A DNA stretch of 64,000 bases from Gemmatimonadaceae bacterium. GTDB lineage: Bacteria > Gemmatimonadota > Gemmatimonadetes > Gemmatimonadales > Gemmatimonadaceae. Positions 39,323-49,570 of this stretch are shown piece by piece. Numbering within the stretch: the first letter of the stretch is position 1; every line of letters begins with the position of its first letter. The position numbers and the translations under genes are program-made. Location of the stretch: positions 62,001 through 126,000 of the forward strand of contig DASXKV010000004.1 of the NCBI GenBank assembly GCA_036496605.1, read 5' to 3'. The notes under the pieces were generated by a model. The model was not told the DNA's origin, did not search any database, and saw only the letters and a list, made by a program, of their open reading frames with translations.

Positions 39323-41000
39323 CGACCGGAGCGTCGCCGTTAGGTGCGGAGCCGTCTCCCTGCTCACTCTGCGCTGGGGCCGCTGGCACGCTGAATCGGC
39401 CGGTCGAACGCCGGAGTCGGTCCGCGAGCAACGCGAGCCCGCGCGATGTTTCGGCCAGACCCTCGAGCGCGCGCATCTGCCGCAGTGCTGCCTCGGACGC
39501 ATCGCGCGCCTGCGCCGCTGCCTCGTCCGAAACGCCCTGTATACCGTCTATGACGTCCGCCAGCTGTCGCATCGTCGTGCTCTGTTCGCGCGACACGGTT
39601 GTGACGTCCGTGATCAGTTCCGCGATCCGGCCAATGCCCGTCAGCATCGCGCTCAACGCCGCATTGGCCTCGTTCGCAATCTCACCGACGCCGCGCACCT
39701 CGCTCTCGCCTTCCGTCATCGACTGAACGGCAGCAGCGATGTTGTCTCGCACATCGGAGATCGTCGTCGCAATCTCCTTCGCTGCGCGACCACTCTCTTC
39801 GGCGAGCTTCCGAACCTCTTCCGCCACGACGGCGAATCCCCGGCCATGCTCTCCGGCGCGCGCCGCTTCGATTGCCGCGTTGAGGGCCAGGAGGTTGGTC
39901 TGGCGCGCAATCCGAGACACCGCTTCGACGAAGTCACCAACCCGCTCGGAGTGGACGCCGAGCGCGCTCACTGTGCCGGCTGCGGTGCGCACGCGCTCAC
40001 CGATGGCGAGAAGTGTGTCTGACGCTCTGACGACGGAGTCGCGGCTGCGCTGTGCGGTTTCGACTAGACCAACGGCATCGTGCTCCGCCTCTTCGGCGCG
40101 CACGCGGAGTCGATCGGCGGCTGCCAACACTTCCGCCGTGCGCTCCCGACCCACGACGGCATACGCGCGTTGACGCTCGATTTGGGTCGTGAGGTTCTGC
40201 GCCGTCGTGGTGAAGCCCGTTCCAGCCGCATTCAATCCATGGCTCGCGCCCGCCAACTGCTCCGCTGCCGCCGCAACTTCCTCGGCTTCGCGCTGCATCG
40301 TGCCGATCAACATTCCGAGCTGCTCGAGCATGCGGTTGAAGCTGCGTTGCAGAAACCCAAGCTCGTCCGAGAATCTGCTTTCCGCGCGCGCCCCGAGATT
40401 TCCGAGCTCGGCATCGCTGATGTGCTCGCGCGTGTCGCGGATTCGCCGAATGAGCTTCGACGCAATCGGGACCGTTTGCCAGGAGACGACCAGGAGCAAT
40501 CCTGCGGCGGCCACGGTCCACACGGGCCGCGACACCTCATTCGGGTTCATGATGCCGAACAGCCAACTCGATCCGAGAAACGCCAGTGTCGAGAGTATCG
40601 CGGTGTACTGTCCCAGCGATCGTCCGCGATCGAACGAGTACGGCACGACGATCAGGAAATACAGCGTGACGAGCGCCTCGTTGCCGAATGACATCACGAC
40701 GGTGCTCACGAGGAACACATCGAGCGTCGCGAACGCGTAACGATGCCAGGGCCGGTGCTTGTCTGCCTTCGTGGTGAACTGCGTCAGCAGGAAATTCACG
40801 AGCATGATTCCGAGCGTCACGCCAATCGCGATGACAGGCCTGGCTTCGCTGACATGCAGGAACGCCCCGGCGATCGCACCCGCGCCGATGATAGCCGTCG
40901 CGCGAAAGCGGCGACGCGCTCCAAGGCGAAAGGTTACCAGATCCTTCTGATGCTCTTCGTTGTCGCGAAAGCGATGTGAACGCTCGGGCTGCGGCTGCAT
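39270..41000 (-). CDS. Methyl-accepting chemotaxis-type protein with polytopic N-terminus
   Basis: The protein has 576 residues. The N-terminal 180 residues contain about six membrane helices ([45 protein letters not shown] and others) with short loops and no large periplasmic sensor domain. A HAMP-like linker ([17 protein letters not shown]) leads to the signalling domain, with the hairpin-tip region [19 protein letters not shown], then [20 protein letters not shown] and [15 protein letters not shown]. It would signal through CheA/CheW. No che genes are in the window, so its partner pathway is elsewhere. The stimulus may be sensed in the membrane. Confidence 0.9.
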   Translation of the reverse strand: MQPQPERSHRFRDNEEHQKDLVTFRLGARRRFRATAIIGAGAIAGAFLHVSEARPVIAIGVTLGIMLVNFLLTQFTTKADKHRPWHRYAFATLDVFLVSTVVMSFGNEALVTLYFLIVVPYSFDRGRSLGQYTAILSTLAFLGSSWLFGIMNPNEVSRPVWTVAAAGLLLVVSWQTVPIASKLIRRIRDTREHISDAELGNLGARAESRFSDELGFLQRSFNRMLEQLGMLIGTMQREAEEVAAAAEQLAGASHGLNAAGTGFTTTAQNLTTQIERQRAYAVVGRERTAEVLAAADRLRVRAEEAEHDAVGLVETAQRSRDSVVRASDTLLAIGERVRTAAGTVSALGVHSERVGDFVEAVSRIARQTNLLALNAAIEAARAGEHGRGFAVVAEEVRKLAEESGRAAKEIATTISDVRDNIAAAVQSMTEGESEVRGVGEIANEANAALSAMLTGIGRIAELITDVTTVSREQSTTMRQLADVIDGIQGVSDEAAAQARDASEAALRQMRALEGLAETSRGLALLADRLRRSTGRFSVPAAPAQSEQGDGSAPNGDAPVVRQGATIGAAVRSLTAA

Positions 41001-41081
41001 CTCACGCTCGTGGTAAGGATCCCCGATGGGGACGCGGCCACGCAGCAGAAGTCACCGAGTCATTCAGGCGTCGAGGATTGG

Positions 41082-41642
41082 TTAGACGGCAACTGCCAGA
41101 ATGTCGGCCGCCGTGACGAGGCTCACCACGCGGAGGCCTTTTTCCTCGAGGGCTTCGCGACCTCCCTCCACGCGATCAACCAGCGCCAGGACGCCGACGA
41201 CCTCTCCGCCCGCCTCTCGAACCGCGTCGACGGCGCGGAGAGCCGACGCGCCGGAGGTAATCACGTCTTCCACCACCACCACTCGATCTCCCATTTGAAA
41301 CGGCCCTTCGATGAGCTTGCCCGTTCCGTGCGCCTTCGCTTCCTTCCGTACGGTGAATGCTCGTAGGGGCGACGCCGTGTGCGCGCTCGCGTAACTGATC
41401 GCATAGGCGATCGGGTCGGCTCCAAGCGTCAGCCCTCCGATCGCGTCCACCTGCCATCCCGCATCGCGCAATCCGCTGAGGCCCAACGGTCCGATGAGTG
41501 CGAGGCCATCGGGGCTCATTGTGGTCAGCCGTGCGTCGATGTATAACGACGATTGCCTTCCCGACGCGAGAGTGAAGGATCCGCGTCGCGCCGATCTTGT
41601 AGCGAGCAGCGAGATGAGCGCCTGCCTCTCTTCCTGGGACAT
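41082..41642 (-). CDS. pyrE: Orotate phosphoribosyltransferase
   Basis: The enzyme converts orotate and PRPP to OMP in pyrimidine synthesis. I choose ATG 41642 (186 residues, MSQEERQALISLLA); the longer frame to 41693 adds 17 unneeded residues. It has FTLASGRQSSLYIDARLTT, GGLTLGADPIA, AFTVRKEAKAHGTGKLIEG (catalytic lysines) and the PRPP loop VVVVEDVITSGASAL. It is divergent from the histidine kinase, with 55 nt between starts. Confidence 0.95.
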   Translation of the reverse strand: MSQEERQALISLLATRSARRGSFTLASGRQSSLYIDARLTTMSPDGLALIGPLGLSGLRDAGWQVDAIGGLTLGADPIAYAISYASAHTASPLRAFTVRKEAKAHGTGKLIEGPFQMGDRVVVVEDVITSGASALRAVDAVREAGGEVVGVLALVDRVEGGREALEEKGLRVVSLVTAADILAVAV

Positions 41643-41697
41643 GCGTGCCGATGCTGAAAAAGTGAGCGGCTGTGCGACCGGTTCCGCGAGCAATTAA

Positions 41698-43383
41698 GTG
41701 AGAGTTGCACCAAGAGTGAATACGTCTTCTTCGTCCCTGTCACGAGCCGGCGTCGGACTTTTTTCGACGGTGCTGGGCGCGGTCCTTCTGCTCATGATCG
41801 CCGCGCTGTTGACCGCAGACCGTGCGCTCGTCTCCGCCGCCGGTGACGCCGCGGCAATCGACGCGCGAGACTCGGCCCTCCTGATCGAGCAGCTGTTGGC
41901 GCTTCGAATCGATGCCCTCGCCGCATTCCACGCGCCCCTCATGTCGCCGGCTGCGGAGCGCAGTCGCGAGTTCGAGGAGCTCGCGAGCCACGTAGGGCAC
42001 GAGCCCAGTGGGCCACGAGATGTGTGGGTCGCCGATTCGATCGGCCAGGTTCTCTATCAGGTCGGTGCTGCGGCCAATCCGCTATCCGGCCGGGCGCATC
42101 CGCGAAGCACCAGCATCGCGATTGGGGATGATCACGGCAAGAGTTCCCTGATCGTCCTCGCTCCGCTCATTGCGAACGGCCGGCCAATCGGCGCGATCGC
42201 AGCGCGATTCGATCCGTTGGCGCTTTTCATGGCGGCCATCGACTCCGCGCCACAGACGCGTGCTCGCTTCGTCGTCGCTTCGGGTGCCGACACCGTTCTC
42301 CGCGTGATGACATCCCGCGGCGACCGACAGAGCCTAACGTGGAAGCACGCGCACGTTCACGTTCCAGGCGCCACGTGGGATCTGTCAGTCGCACACGCGC
42401 AAACGAGTCAACCCCTGCGCCTCACCCTGTGGACGCTTGGACTCGTCGCCGTCATCGTCCTCGGCGGAGGTGTGCTCCGTGAACGACGGCAAGCGCTGCG
42501 CGTCGCCGAACGCTCGGGGGAGTTGGAGCGCCTCTCAAGTGAGCTCCTTCGCGCCAACCGGATGAAGAGCGAGTTTCTCGCGAACGTCTCACACGAGCTG
42601 CGTACGCCGTTAAATGCGATCGTCGGCTTCGTCGATCTTCTGCGCGACGGTGTTTACGGAGACCTGACTGCGCGCCAGGTTCCGCCGGTCGAGCGCATTG
42701 CCGCATCCGCGACGCACCTGCGGCACCTCGTCGATCAGGTTCTCGATATCGCGAAGATTGCCGCCGGCCGTCTCGAGGTCCACGCCGAGACTATTGTCCT
42801 CCGACCGTTCGTGTTGAACGTGGTGAGTGAGCTCGAGCCGCTCATCACCGAGCGGGGACTGAATCTTTCCATCGCCATAGGCGCTTCGCTGCCCCGCGTC
42901 CGCACCGATCCGACCCATCTGCGTCAGATCCTGGTCAATCTCATCGGCAACGCGATCAAGTACACGCCCGCCGGAGGAGTCGCGATTCGTGCGCGTATGA
43001 CCGGAGTGCCCACGGCGCCAGGTGGGCGGCACCCATCATCGGAAGACCCGACGCTGCTCAGTCGATCGCCCGATCGGCGTAAGACGTGGATCGCCCTGCA
43101 GGTAATCGACACCGGCATCGGGATCTCGCCCGCCGATCAAGAGCGAATCTTCGACGAGTTCGAGCAGGTTAATGCGGGACCGCGCAGCGATTCGATGGAG
43201 CGGGGCACGGGTCTGGGCCTCGCCATCTCACGTCGGCTCGCGCGGCTGTTGGGCGGTGAAATCTCAGTGGAAAGTCAGCCTGGAAAAGGATCGACCTTCA
43301 CTATCTGGCTCCCGATCAGCGCCGCCGACGTGAACGTCGAGGGCATCGATTCGCCGGTTGCGCCGCAACAGGCCGTCGTCTGA
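41698..43383 (+). CDS. Membrane sensor histidine kinase
   Basis: The protein has 561 residues from GTG 41698. Two membrane helices (about 18-40 and 241-259) flank an extracytoplasmic sensor domain of about 200 residues. The dimerisation and phosphorylation box is FLANVSHELRTPLNAI (His near 299), and the ATPase domain has NLIGNAIKYTP (N box), DTGIGI (G1) and GTGLGLAISRRL (G2). An insert of about 30 residues (GVPTAPGGRHPSSEDP onward) precedes G1. No response regulator is adjacent; the AraC-type protein with a dead receiver is 2.4 kb left. The signal is unknown. Confidence 0.93.
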   Translation: MRVAPRVNTSSSSLSRAGVGLFSTVLGAVLLLMIAALLTADRALVSAAGDAAAIDARDSALLIEQLLALRIDALAAFHAPLMSPAAERSREFEELASHVGHEPSGPRDVWVADSIGQVLYQVGAAANPLSGRAHPRSTSIAIGDDHGKSSLIVLAPLIANGRPIGAIAARFDPLALFMAAIDSAPQTRARFVVASGADTVLRVMTSRGDRQSLTWKHAHVHVPGATWDLSVAHAQTSQPLRLTLWTLGLVAVIVLGGGVLRERRQALRVAERSGELERLSSELLRANRMKSEFLANVSHELRTPLNAIVGFVDLLRDGVYGDLTARQVPPVERIAASATHLRHLVDQVLDIAKIAAGRLEVHAETIVLRPFVLNVVSELEPLITERGLNLSIAIGASLPRVRTDPTHLRQILVNLIGNAIKYTPAGGVAIRARMTGVPTAPGGRHPSSEDPTLLSRSPDRRKTWIALQVIDTGIGISPADQERIFDEFEQVNAGPRSDSMERGTGLGLAISRRLARLLGGEISVESQPGKGSTFTIWLPISAADVNVEGIDSPVAPQQAVV

Positions 43384-43396
43384 CCTTCGGCGAAAC

Positions 43397-44308
43397 CTAC
43401 TTCTTTCGGAACAGTGACTTCATTCGCGACAGCAAGCCGTCTTCGTCCTCCTCGTCCGGCGGCGTCGCGAAGGCTTTGGTGAGATCCGCCGCGAACGCGA
43501 CCGAGTCGGCATATCGCTTATTCGGATCCTTACTCAGCGCGCGCATGATCACCGCTTCCACCGCTGACGAAAAGCGAAGACCTGGTCGGGCCTGATTGAG
43601 CGGAATCGGCGGCTGAGACAACAACTGCGAGAACATTTCTCGCGGCGTCTTCGCCGTAAACGGCAAGCAACCAGTGAGCAGGAAATAAGCGATCGTCGCC
43701 AGGCTGTACTGATCTGCCGCGGGACCAACGAGCTCGCCGGACAGCGCTTCCGGCGCGACGTACATGAGCGTGCCGACGAAGAAGCCCGCTCTCGTTAGGC
43801 GCTCCTCCGGTGCCATGTCGGTATCGGTCGCGATCCCGAAGTCGAGCAGCTTGACCTGACGCGTCGCCGGGTTGTACATCACGTTCTCCGGCTTGAGATC
43901 ACGATGCACGATGCCGACGGTGTTCGCGGCCTGGACCGCATCGGCGATTTGCGTCACGATCGTCGCGACTTCGTCGGCCGGCAGCGGGCCCTGGCGCTTG
44001 GCATACTTCTCCAAGAGCTCGCCATCTGCCCACTCGATAGCAAGAAAGTGCATGCCCGGCCCTGCTTCTCCGATCTCGATCGTGCGCACCACGTTAGGGT
44101 GCTGCACTCGCTCCCCATAACGAGCTTCGCGAACGAAGCGTGCAACCGCGGTGCGATCCTGGCGGAGCTTCTCTCGCAACACCTTCACCGCAACGGTGCC
44201 GTGAGCGGCGTGCTGGGCCTTGAAAACCGCCGAAGTGCCGCCTTCGCCGATTTCGCTCTGCAGGGTGTAGCCGGCGATGACTTGGCCGACGAGGTTCTCG
44301 CGGGGCAC
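43397..44308 (-). CDS. Soluble Ser/Thr protein kinase
   Basis: The protein has 303 residues. Kinase motifs are complete: glycine loop IGEGGTSAVFKA, VAVKVL (ATP lysine), HRDLKPENVMYN (catalytic loop), LLDFGIATDTD (DFG) and GTLMYVAPEAL (APE). No transmembrane helix or sensor domain follows the kinase; the short C-terminal tail is acidic then basic (PPDEEDEDGLLSRMKSLFRKK, in two parts). Hanks-type kinases of this kind regulate envelope and stress pathways; substrates are unknown. It is convergent with the histidine kinase (13 nt between stops). Confidence 0.94.
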   Translation of the reverse strand: MPRENLVGQVIAGYTLQSEIGEGGTSAVFKAQHAAHGTVAVKVLREKLRQDRTAVARFVREARYGERVQHPNVVRTIEIGEAGPGMHFLAIEWADGELLEKYAKRQGPLPADEVATIVTQIADAVQAANTVGIVHRDLKPENVMYNPATRQVKLLDFGIATDTDMAPEERLTRAGFFVGTLMYVAPEALSGELVGPAADQYSLATIAYFLLTGCLPFTAKTPREMFSQLLSQPPIPLNQARPGLRFSSAVEAVIMRALSKDPNKRYADSVAFAADLTKAFATPPDEEDEDGLLSRMKSLFRKK

Positions 44309-44392
44309 GCGGCGAACCTAATGGTGACCTCAGGACGTGGCAAGCGACGCTACGCGGCAATTACCCTTCATGAAGCGGCTTGAACTTTGGAC

Positions 44393-45814
44393 ATGGTGCG
44401 TATGCGCAGTGCGAATCCGTCAAGGTACGGCAGATGGATACGTCGAGCGTTGCTGTTGTATCTCGGCGCGGTGTCGTGTCGACACGGCGTCGCACCATCG
44501 GTGCATCCTGAGATAGCGACCCAAGGCCGCGCAGATTCGCTCGTCGAGCTGACCGATTCGCGAGCGAGCTATCGACGAGCAGGTCTGCTCGTCGCCGCGG
44601 GCGAGCTTTCGTTCGTAGGCTCCATCTCTTTTCTCGGCGGCGGGTCGACCGACAGCACACTGATGCTGATTGATCTCTCGCTCTCAGACCGTCAACTGAC
44701 ATTCACGCGTGAAGGCGACAGCTATCACGCGGGGTACGAGGTGGATCTGGCCCTCGAGCGAGCTGGGAGCGCAACGCGCAGAATCACGACGCACGAGCAG
44801 GTTCGCGTTGGAAGCTTGCGCGAGACGACGCGAGACGAGGAGAGCGTCATCTACCAGCAGGTGGCGTCGCTCCCCCCGGGTGAAGCCACCGTCACGATAT
44901 CGATTCGAGACGCCGGGAGCACGCGCAATGGGATTGTTCGGGATCCCGTTCGCGTACCACGCTTCGACGAGGGGACGATCACGGCGCCGATTCCTGCTCT
45001 GCGAGCGCGTCCACGTTCGAGTCGCGAGAAGCTGCCCGAGATCGTGGTGAACCCGCGCGCGACGTCGGTATACGGTCATGATAGCGTCGCGGTGTACTAT
45101 CTCGAAGGATACGGGCCGCCAATGAATGGGTGGACACCAGTCGTTCAGGTCCGCGTCATTAGCGATAACGGCGTCGTTGTCTACGCAGACTCGGTTCCCT
45201 GGATCGAAGCCGGTGACAAGCTCCGCAGCGCAATTCTGCGCGTGCCGATCGCGCGCGTTGGTTTCGGCGAGCTATCTGTTTCGGCTTCACCCTTTCGCGG
45301 TCCGGGCGCGTCAGCACTGACGTTGCAGGCTCCCTTGCTCGTCAGTTTTGGCGATGGCCTACCGATTTCCTCCTTCGGCGACATGCTGGGCCTGCTTCGC
45401 TTTTTCGCCTCGGCCGACCGACTGCGTACGCTCCGCGAGCTCGCGCCGGGCGATCGGCCTCGTGGGTGGGCGGCATTCCTCGAGGCCACCGATTCCGCGA
45501 CGATGTCCCCCGCCAACGCGGCGCTCAAGGCGTATCTCGCTCGTTTAGTCGATGCTAATGCTCGATTCCGGGAAGACGACCACACACCAGGGTGGCTCAC
45601 CGATCGCGGGATGATCTTCAGCGCTCTCGGCGAACCGGATAACCAGATCGAGCCTAACGCTTCGGACGCCGAGCGGTCGCTCGCCCAGGTATGGAGCTAT
45701 CATCGCTATCACGTGCGATTCACATTTGTTGATCGCGCGGGCTTCGGACGGTGGCGCCTGACCGCCGGTAGCGAAGCCGAATACCGCGCCTTGATGCATC
45801 GAATCGCGCGATGA
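44393..45814 (+). CDS. GWxTD-domain lipoprotein
   Basis: From ATG 44393 the protein has 473 residues; a TTG at 44387 is an alternative. The N-terminus WIRRALLLYLGAVSCRHG is a lipoprotein signal (LGAVSC). The C-terminal domain has GWLTDRGMIFSALGEPD, the GWxTD motif, followed by VWSYHRYHVRFTFVDRAGFG, the rest of that domain. The first 300 residues are beta-rich and have no family I know. GWxTD proteins occur in several soil phyla; their function is unknown. It is divergent from the Ser/Thr kinase. Confidence 0.85.
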   Translation: MVRMRSANPSRYGRWIRRALLLYLGAVSCRHGVAPSVHPEIATQGRADSLVELTDSRASYRRAGLLVAAGELSFVGSISFLGGGSTDSTLMLIDLSLSDRQLTFTREGDSYHAGYEVDLALERAGSATRRITTHEQVRVGSLRETTRDEESVIYQQVASLPPGEATVTISIRDAGSTRNGIVRDPVRVPRFDEGTITAPIPALRARPRSSREKLPEIVVNPRATSVYGHDSVAVYYLEGYGPPMNGWTPVVQVRVISDNGVVVYADSVPWIEAGDKLRSAILRVPIARVGFGELSVSASPFRGPGASALTLQAPLLVSFGDGLPISSFGDMLGLLRFFASADRLRTLRELAPGDRPRGWAAFLEATDSATMSPANAALKAYLARLVDANARFREDDHTPGWLTDRGMIFSALGEPDNQIEPNASDAERSLAQVWSYHRYHVRFTFVDRAGFGRWRLTAGSEAEYRALMHRIAR

Positions 45815-45909
45815 GCAATTAGTCACGGCTCTCGTAAACAAATGCGGCCGGTTATCGGCGCGGCGGGTGCACTTTCCCGACGGAACCTAACCCGCAGGCA
45901 GCACACGAC

Positions 45910-45938
45910 TTGACAAAAGCAGTACCCGAGCCTATATA
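45910..45938 (+). promoter_or_regulatory. Sigma-70-type promoter of the cold-shock gene
   Basis: TTGACA (45910-45915) and TATATA (45933-45938) are separated by exactly 17 nt, the best consensus promoter in the window. It predicts a 5' leader of about 65-70 nt for the csp mRNA. Confidence 0.8.
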
Positions 45939-46012
45939 GGGCGCGCAAGTCGACCCGACTTGCCCGGCACCACGCAGTGCAGGATCGATTCACCTCGTAG
46001 GAGGCAGCCGCA

Positions 46013-46213
46013 ATGGCTAGAGGGAAGGTGAAATGGTTCAATGATGCGAAGGGTTACGGTTTCATTGAACAAGAGGGCGGCGAAGACGTGTTCGTGCACT
46101 TCTCCGCGATTCAGATGGACGGGTTCAAGACGCTTGCCGAGGGCCAGGAAGTCGAGTTCGAGATCCGGACCGGAGACAAAGGGCTGCACGCCGCGAACGT
46201 AACCCGAGTCTGA
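46013..46213 (+). CDS. csp: Cold-shock protein (CspA family)
   Basis: The 66 residues begin [20 protein letters not shown], with RNP1 (KGYGFI) and RNP2 (VFVHFSAI), the single-stranded nucleic-acid-binding motifs of a cold-shock domain. The start is set by TAGGAGG nine bases upstream (45998-46004). The mRNA leader of about 68 nt could carry a thermosensor as in cspA, though none can be read here. A terminator follows. Confidence 0.95.
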   Translation: MARGKVKWFNDAKGYGFIEQEGGEDVFVHFSAIQMDGFKTLAEGQEVEFEIRTGDKGLHAANVTRV

Positions 46214-46243
46214 CCTCCGCTCCTCCGAGGCACGTTCCTGCTA

Positions 46244-46280
46244 CCGCCTGCCGCTGATCACGGCAGGCGGTGCTGCGTTT
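46244..46280 (+). terminator. Terminator of csp
   Basis: CCGCCTGCCG and CGGCAGGCGG form a perfect 10-bp stem with a CTGATCA loop, followed by TGCTGCGTTT. It ends 30 nt after the csp stop. Confidence 0.75.
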
Positions 46281-46372
46281 AGGGCCGGCGACACACAAGA
46301 TTAGCTTCCAAACGAGAGGCTGCTGGCGCGCTTCGCCGGCCGCTCCGCTTCGGAACTCAGTCTTCTGCATCC

Positions 46373-49339
46373 GTGTCTGCACCGACGACCATCGAATCGC
46401 CCGTCGTTACGCCCCCGGCGTCTCCTCGACTCTTTCTCGTCGACGGATATGCGCTCATCTATCGTGCATTCTTCGCGCTCATCTCGCGCCCGCTGACGAC
46501 GAGCCATGGAGAAAACACCTCCGCCGCGTGGGGGATTGTAAACTTCCTAAACAGGCTTGTCACCGCGCACAAACCGGAATACCTGGGCTGGGTACACGAT
46601 TCCGGATTGTCGTTCCGCCACGAGGCGTATGCGGGATACAAGGCCACGCGCGAGAAGCTCACCGATGAGCTCCAATCGGATTTCGACCGCGGCATGGAGC
46701 GCATCCGTCAGCTCCTCGAGGCGTATCGTGTTCCGATTATCACGGTGCGAGGCTACGAAGCGGATGACGTCATTGGAACACTGGCTGGCAAGGCCGTCAC
46801 CGCAGGAGTGAACGTCGTCGTCATCTCGGGCGACAAGGACTTTCAACAGCTCGTCCGGCCGGGAGTATGGCTGTTGAACCCTGGACGCGGTGGTCCCGCG
46901 AGCGTTGAAGAACACTGGGTAGGTGTCGAAAACGGAAGCGAGCGACTTGGAGTTCCTCCTCATCATGTAACCGACTATCTCGCTCTCGTCGGTGACGCGT
47001 CCGACAATGTGCCTGGCGTCCGCGGCATCGGTGAAAAAACCGGCCAGGAGCTCGTGAGCACCTACGGTTCGCTGGATAACATCCTCGCTCACGCCGCCGA
47101 GATCCCGAAGAAACGACCGCGCGAAGCGCTGCTCGAGCAAGCGGATATGGCGAGACTCAGCAAGCAACTCGTCACTATCCGCGACGATGTCGAGGTCGAG
47201 TTGGAGCTCGATCGATTGAGGATCGTCGAGCCGGATCGAGAGCGGCTTCGCGGACTCTACGTCGAGCTCGAATTTCACACGATCATAAAGGACATCGCGC
47301 TGACCGAGACCGAAGTCGTCGTCGAGCGCCCGAAGACCAATTACGTGACGGTCGACAGCGTCGCGATGCTGCAAAAGGTCATCGCGCGGGCGCGCAAGGC
47401 GCCGCATATGGCCATCGACACCGAAGCCGTGATCGACAGCGCGTCGCCGACCGAAATGGATCCACTACGCGCAACGCTTGTCGGCATCGGAATCGCCGTT
47501 GCCCCGGGCGAAGCTTACTACATGTCGTTCGGCCATCGTGAGTGGGAGGAGCCACAGGGCACTCTCGCGTTAGGCGACGCGACCGGTGAGCTTGGCGCCG
47601 AGGAAAAGGACGCGGAGGACGGCGAGCCAAGGAAGAAAAGTCCTCGTAAGCGCGCTGTTTCTAAAGCGGAGCCGGCGAGTATCGCTGGCCGTGCGCTCGC
47701 AACGTCGGGACGTCAGCGAGTCCGAAACCTGCCTCCGATATCCGATCCGGCGCTCGCGCCGCTCCGTGCATTGCTCGAGGACGCAACCGTTCCGAAGACC
47801 GCACAAAACGCCAAGTTCGATCTGCTCGTGCTACGCGGCGCGGGAATCGAACTCCGTGGTCTCGACTTCGATACGATGGTAGCGAGCTACGTGCTCGATC
47901 CGGGTCGCCGCTCTCACGGCATCGACCAGCTGGCGTTGGAGTTTCTCAATCACAAGATGACGACGCTCGCAGAGCTCTGCGGTCGCGGCAAGGACTTGAT
48001 CCCATACGATCAGGTGCCTGTCGACTGCGCGCGTGACTACTCCTGCGAAGACGCTGACTTCACCTGGCAGCTGCGCGGCGTGTTCGAGCCGCAAATGGAG
48101 ACCCTTCAACTCGCGCGGCTCTTCCGTGACGTCGAGATGCCTCTGGTCGGCGTGCTTGCCGAGATGGAATGGAGCGGCATCGCCATCGACGTCGAGTGGT
48201 TCCGTACGCTCAAGGAGCGCTTCGAGCGTGAGCGCCGGCGCGTAGAGCAGACGATCTACGCCGAGGCGGGCCAGGAGTTCAACATCAACTCAAATCCGAA
48301 GCTGCGCGAGATTCTCTTCGACACGTTGGGGCTGCCTGTGTTGAAGAAGACGCCGACCGGGCCGTCGACCGATGCCAGCGTCTTGCAGCAGCTGGCCGAT
48401 GAGGGCCACACACTTCCCGCGCTGCTCATGGAGTACCGGGAAATTGCGAAGCTCGAGAGCACGTACATCGACGCACTGCCCGCCTACGTGAATCCCCGCA
48501 CCAGTCGCGTCCACACATCCTTGAGTCAGACGGTTGCTGCGACCGGTCGCTTGTCGTCCAGCGACCCAAACCTGCAGAACATCCCCATTCGTCGTGAGCT
48601 CGGTCGCGACATACGCCGCGGCTTCATTCCGCGTCGCGGCTGGCAACTCGTCGGCGCCGACTATTCACAGATCGAGCTGCGGGTCCTCGCGCACCTCTCC
48701 GGCGATCCCGCTTTCGTGCAGGCGTTTCAAACGGGCGGCGACATTCACCGCCAAACAGCCGCACTGATCTTCGACGTACCCGTCGATAGCGTGACGTCAG
48801 AAATGCGCAGTAGGGCGAAGACGATCAACTTTGCGACGATCTACGGCCAGGGCGCGCGCGCTCTGTCGCAACAGCTGAAAATCGCGCACGCGGAGGCGCG
48901 GGCGTTCATCGATCGATACTTCGAGCGCTTCAAGCTCGTGCGCGAGTATCTCGATTCCATGGTCGCATTTGCGCGCGATCACGGCTACGTACAAACAATC
49001 CTCGGACGCCGACGCTACATACCGGAACTGCGTGATAGGAACTTCAACATTCGCGCATTCGGTGAGCGAACAGCCGCCAACTCGCCCATTCAGGGGTCCG
49101 CGGCGGACCTCATCAAAATCGCGATGATTCGCATCCATGATGCGCTCCGTGCGCGACAGATGAGCAGCCGGATGTTACTCCAGGTTCACGACGAACTGGT
49201 GTTCGAAGTGCCAGGACCGGAGCACGACGAGTTGATGGCGCTCGTGAAGCACGAAATGGAGCACGCCGCGCAACTGTCGGTACCTCTCGTCGTGGATCTG
49301 GGCGAAGGCTCAAATTGGCTCGAGACCAAGCTGGCCTAA
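46373..49339 (+). CDS. polA: DNA polymerase I
   Basis: The protein has 988 residues, long for the family. It starts at GTG 46373. The 5'-nuclease domain has LFLVDGYALIYRAFFAL, YEADDVIGTLAG and GDASDNVPGVRGIGEKT. The 3'-5' exonuclease motifs are intact: DTE in AIDTEAV, NAKFD and YSCEDAD. Inside this domain an insert of about 75 residues (GHREWEEPQGTLALGD to RNLPPI), acidic then basic, accounts for the extra length. The polymerase domain has the palm VGADYSQIELR, the fingers RSRAKTINFATIYGQG and VHDELVFEV. It fills gaps and removes RNA primers. No ribosome site is visible. Confidence 0.97.
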   Translation: MSAPTTIESPVVTPPASPRLFLVDGYALIYRAFFALISRPLTTSHGENTSAAWGIVNFLNRLVTAHKPEYLGWVHDSGLSFRHEAYAGYKATREKLTDELQSDFDRGMERIRQLLEAYRVPIITVRGYEADDVIGTLAGKAVTAGVNVVVISGDKDFQQLVRPGVWLLNPGRGGPASVEEHWVGVENGSERLGVPPHHVTDYLALVGDASDNVPGVRGIGEKTGQELVSTYGSLDNILAHAAEIPKKRPREALLEQADMARLSKQLVTIRDDVEVELELDRLRIVEPDRERLRGLYVELEFHTIIKDIALTETEVVVERPKTNYVTVDSVAMLQKVIARARKAPHMAIDTEAVIDSASPTEMDPLRATLVGIGIAVAPGEAYYMSFGHREWEEPQGTLALGDATGELGAEEKDAEDGEPRKKSPRKRAVSKAEPASIAGRALATSGRQRVRNLPPISDPALAPLRALLEDATVPKTAQNAKFDLLVLRGAGIELRGLDFDTMVASYVLDPGRRSHGIDQLALEFLNHKMTTLAELCGRGKDLIPYDQVPVDCARDYSCEDADFTWQLRGVFEPQMETLQLARLFRDVEMPLVGVLAEMEWSGIAIDVEWFRTLKERFERERRRVEQTIYAEAGQEFNINSNPKLREILFDTLGLPVLKKTPTGPSTDASVLQQLADEGHTLPALLMEYREIAKLESTYIDALPAYVNPRTSRVHTSLSQTVAATGRLSSSDPNLQNIPIRRELGRDIRRGFIPRRGWQLVGADYSQIELRVLAHLSGDPAFVQAFQTGGDIHRQTAALIFDVPVDSVTSEMRSRAKTINFATIYGQGARALSQQLKIAHAEARAFIDRYFERFKLVREYLDSMVAFARDHGYVQTILGRRRYIPELRDRNFNIRAFGERTAANSPIQGSAADLIKIAMIRIHDALRARQMSSRMLLQVHDELVFEVPGPEHDELMALVKHEMEHAAQLSVPLVVDLGEGSNWLETKLA

Positions 49340-49570
49340 CCGCCCGCACGCGTCGGCGACAGTTGCGACGATGGGCCCCTTTCAGCCTTGCATTGTGCGA
49401 TGCAAATCGCATTTCCAAGCGGGATTGAATCGCACTCGAATTCCGAACGCAGCGTGATCTTTTTACGAGACAAGCGGTTAGGTCGTATTAGGGAGGCGGC
49501 CCTCTGATTGCCTTGATGGAACTGCATTCCCCCCAGCCACGTCTCACGCGGAAGCCCGGCTTCCATCCCT

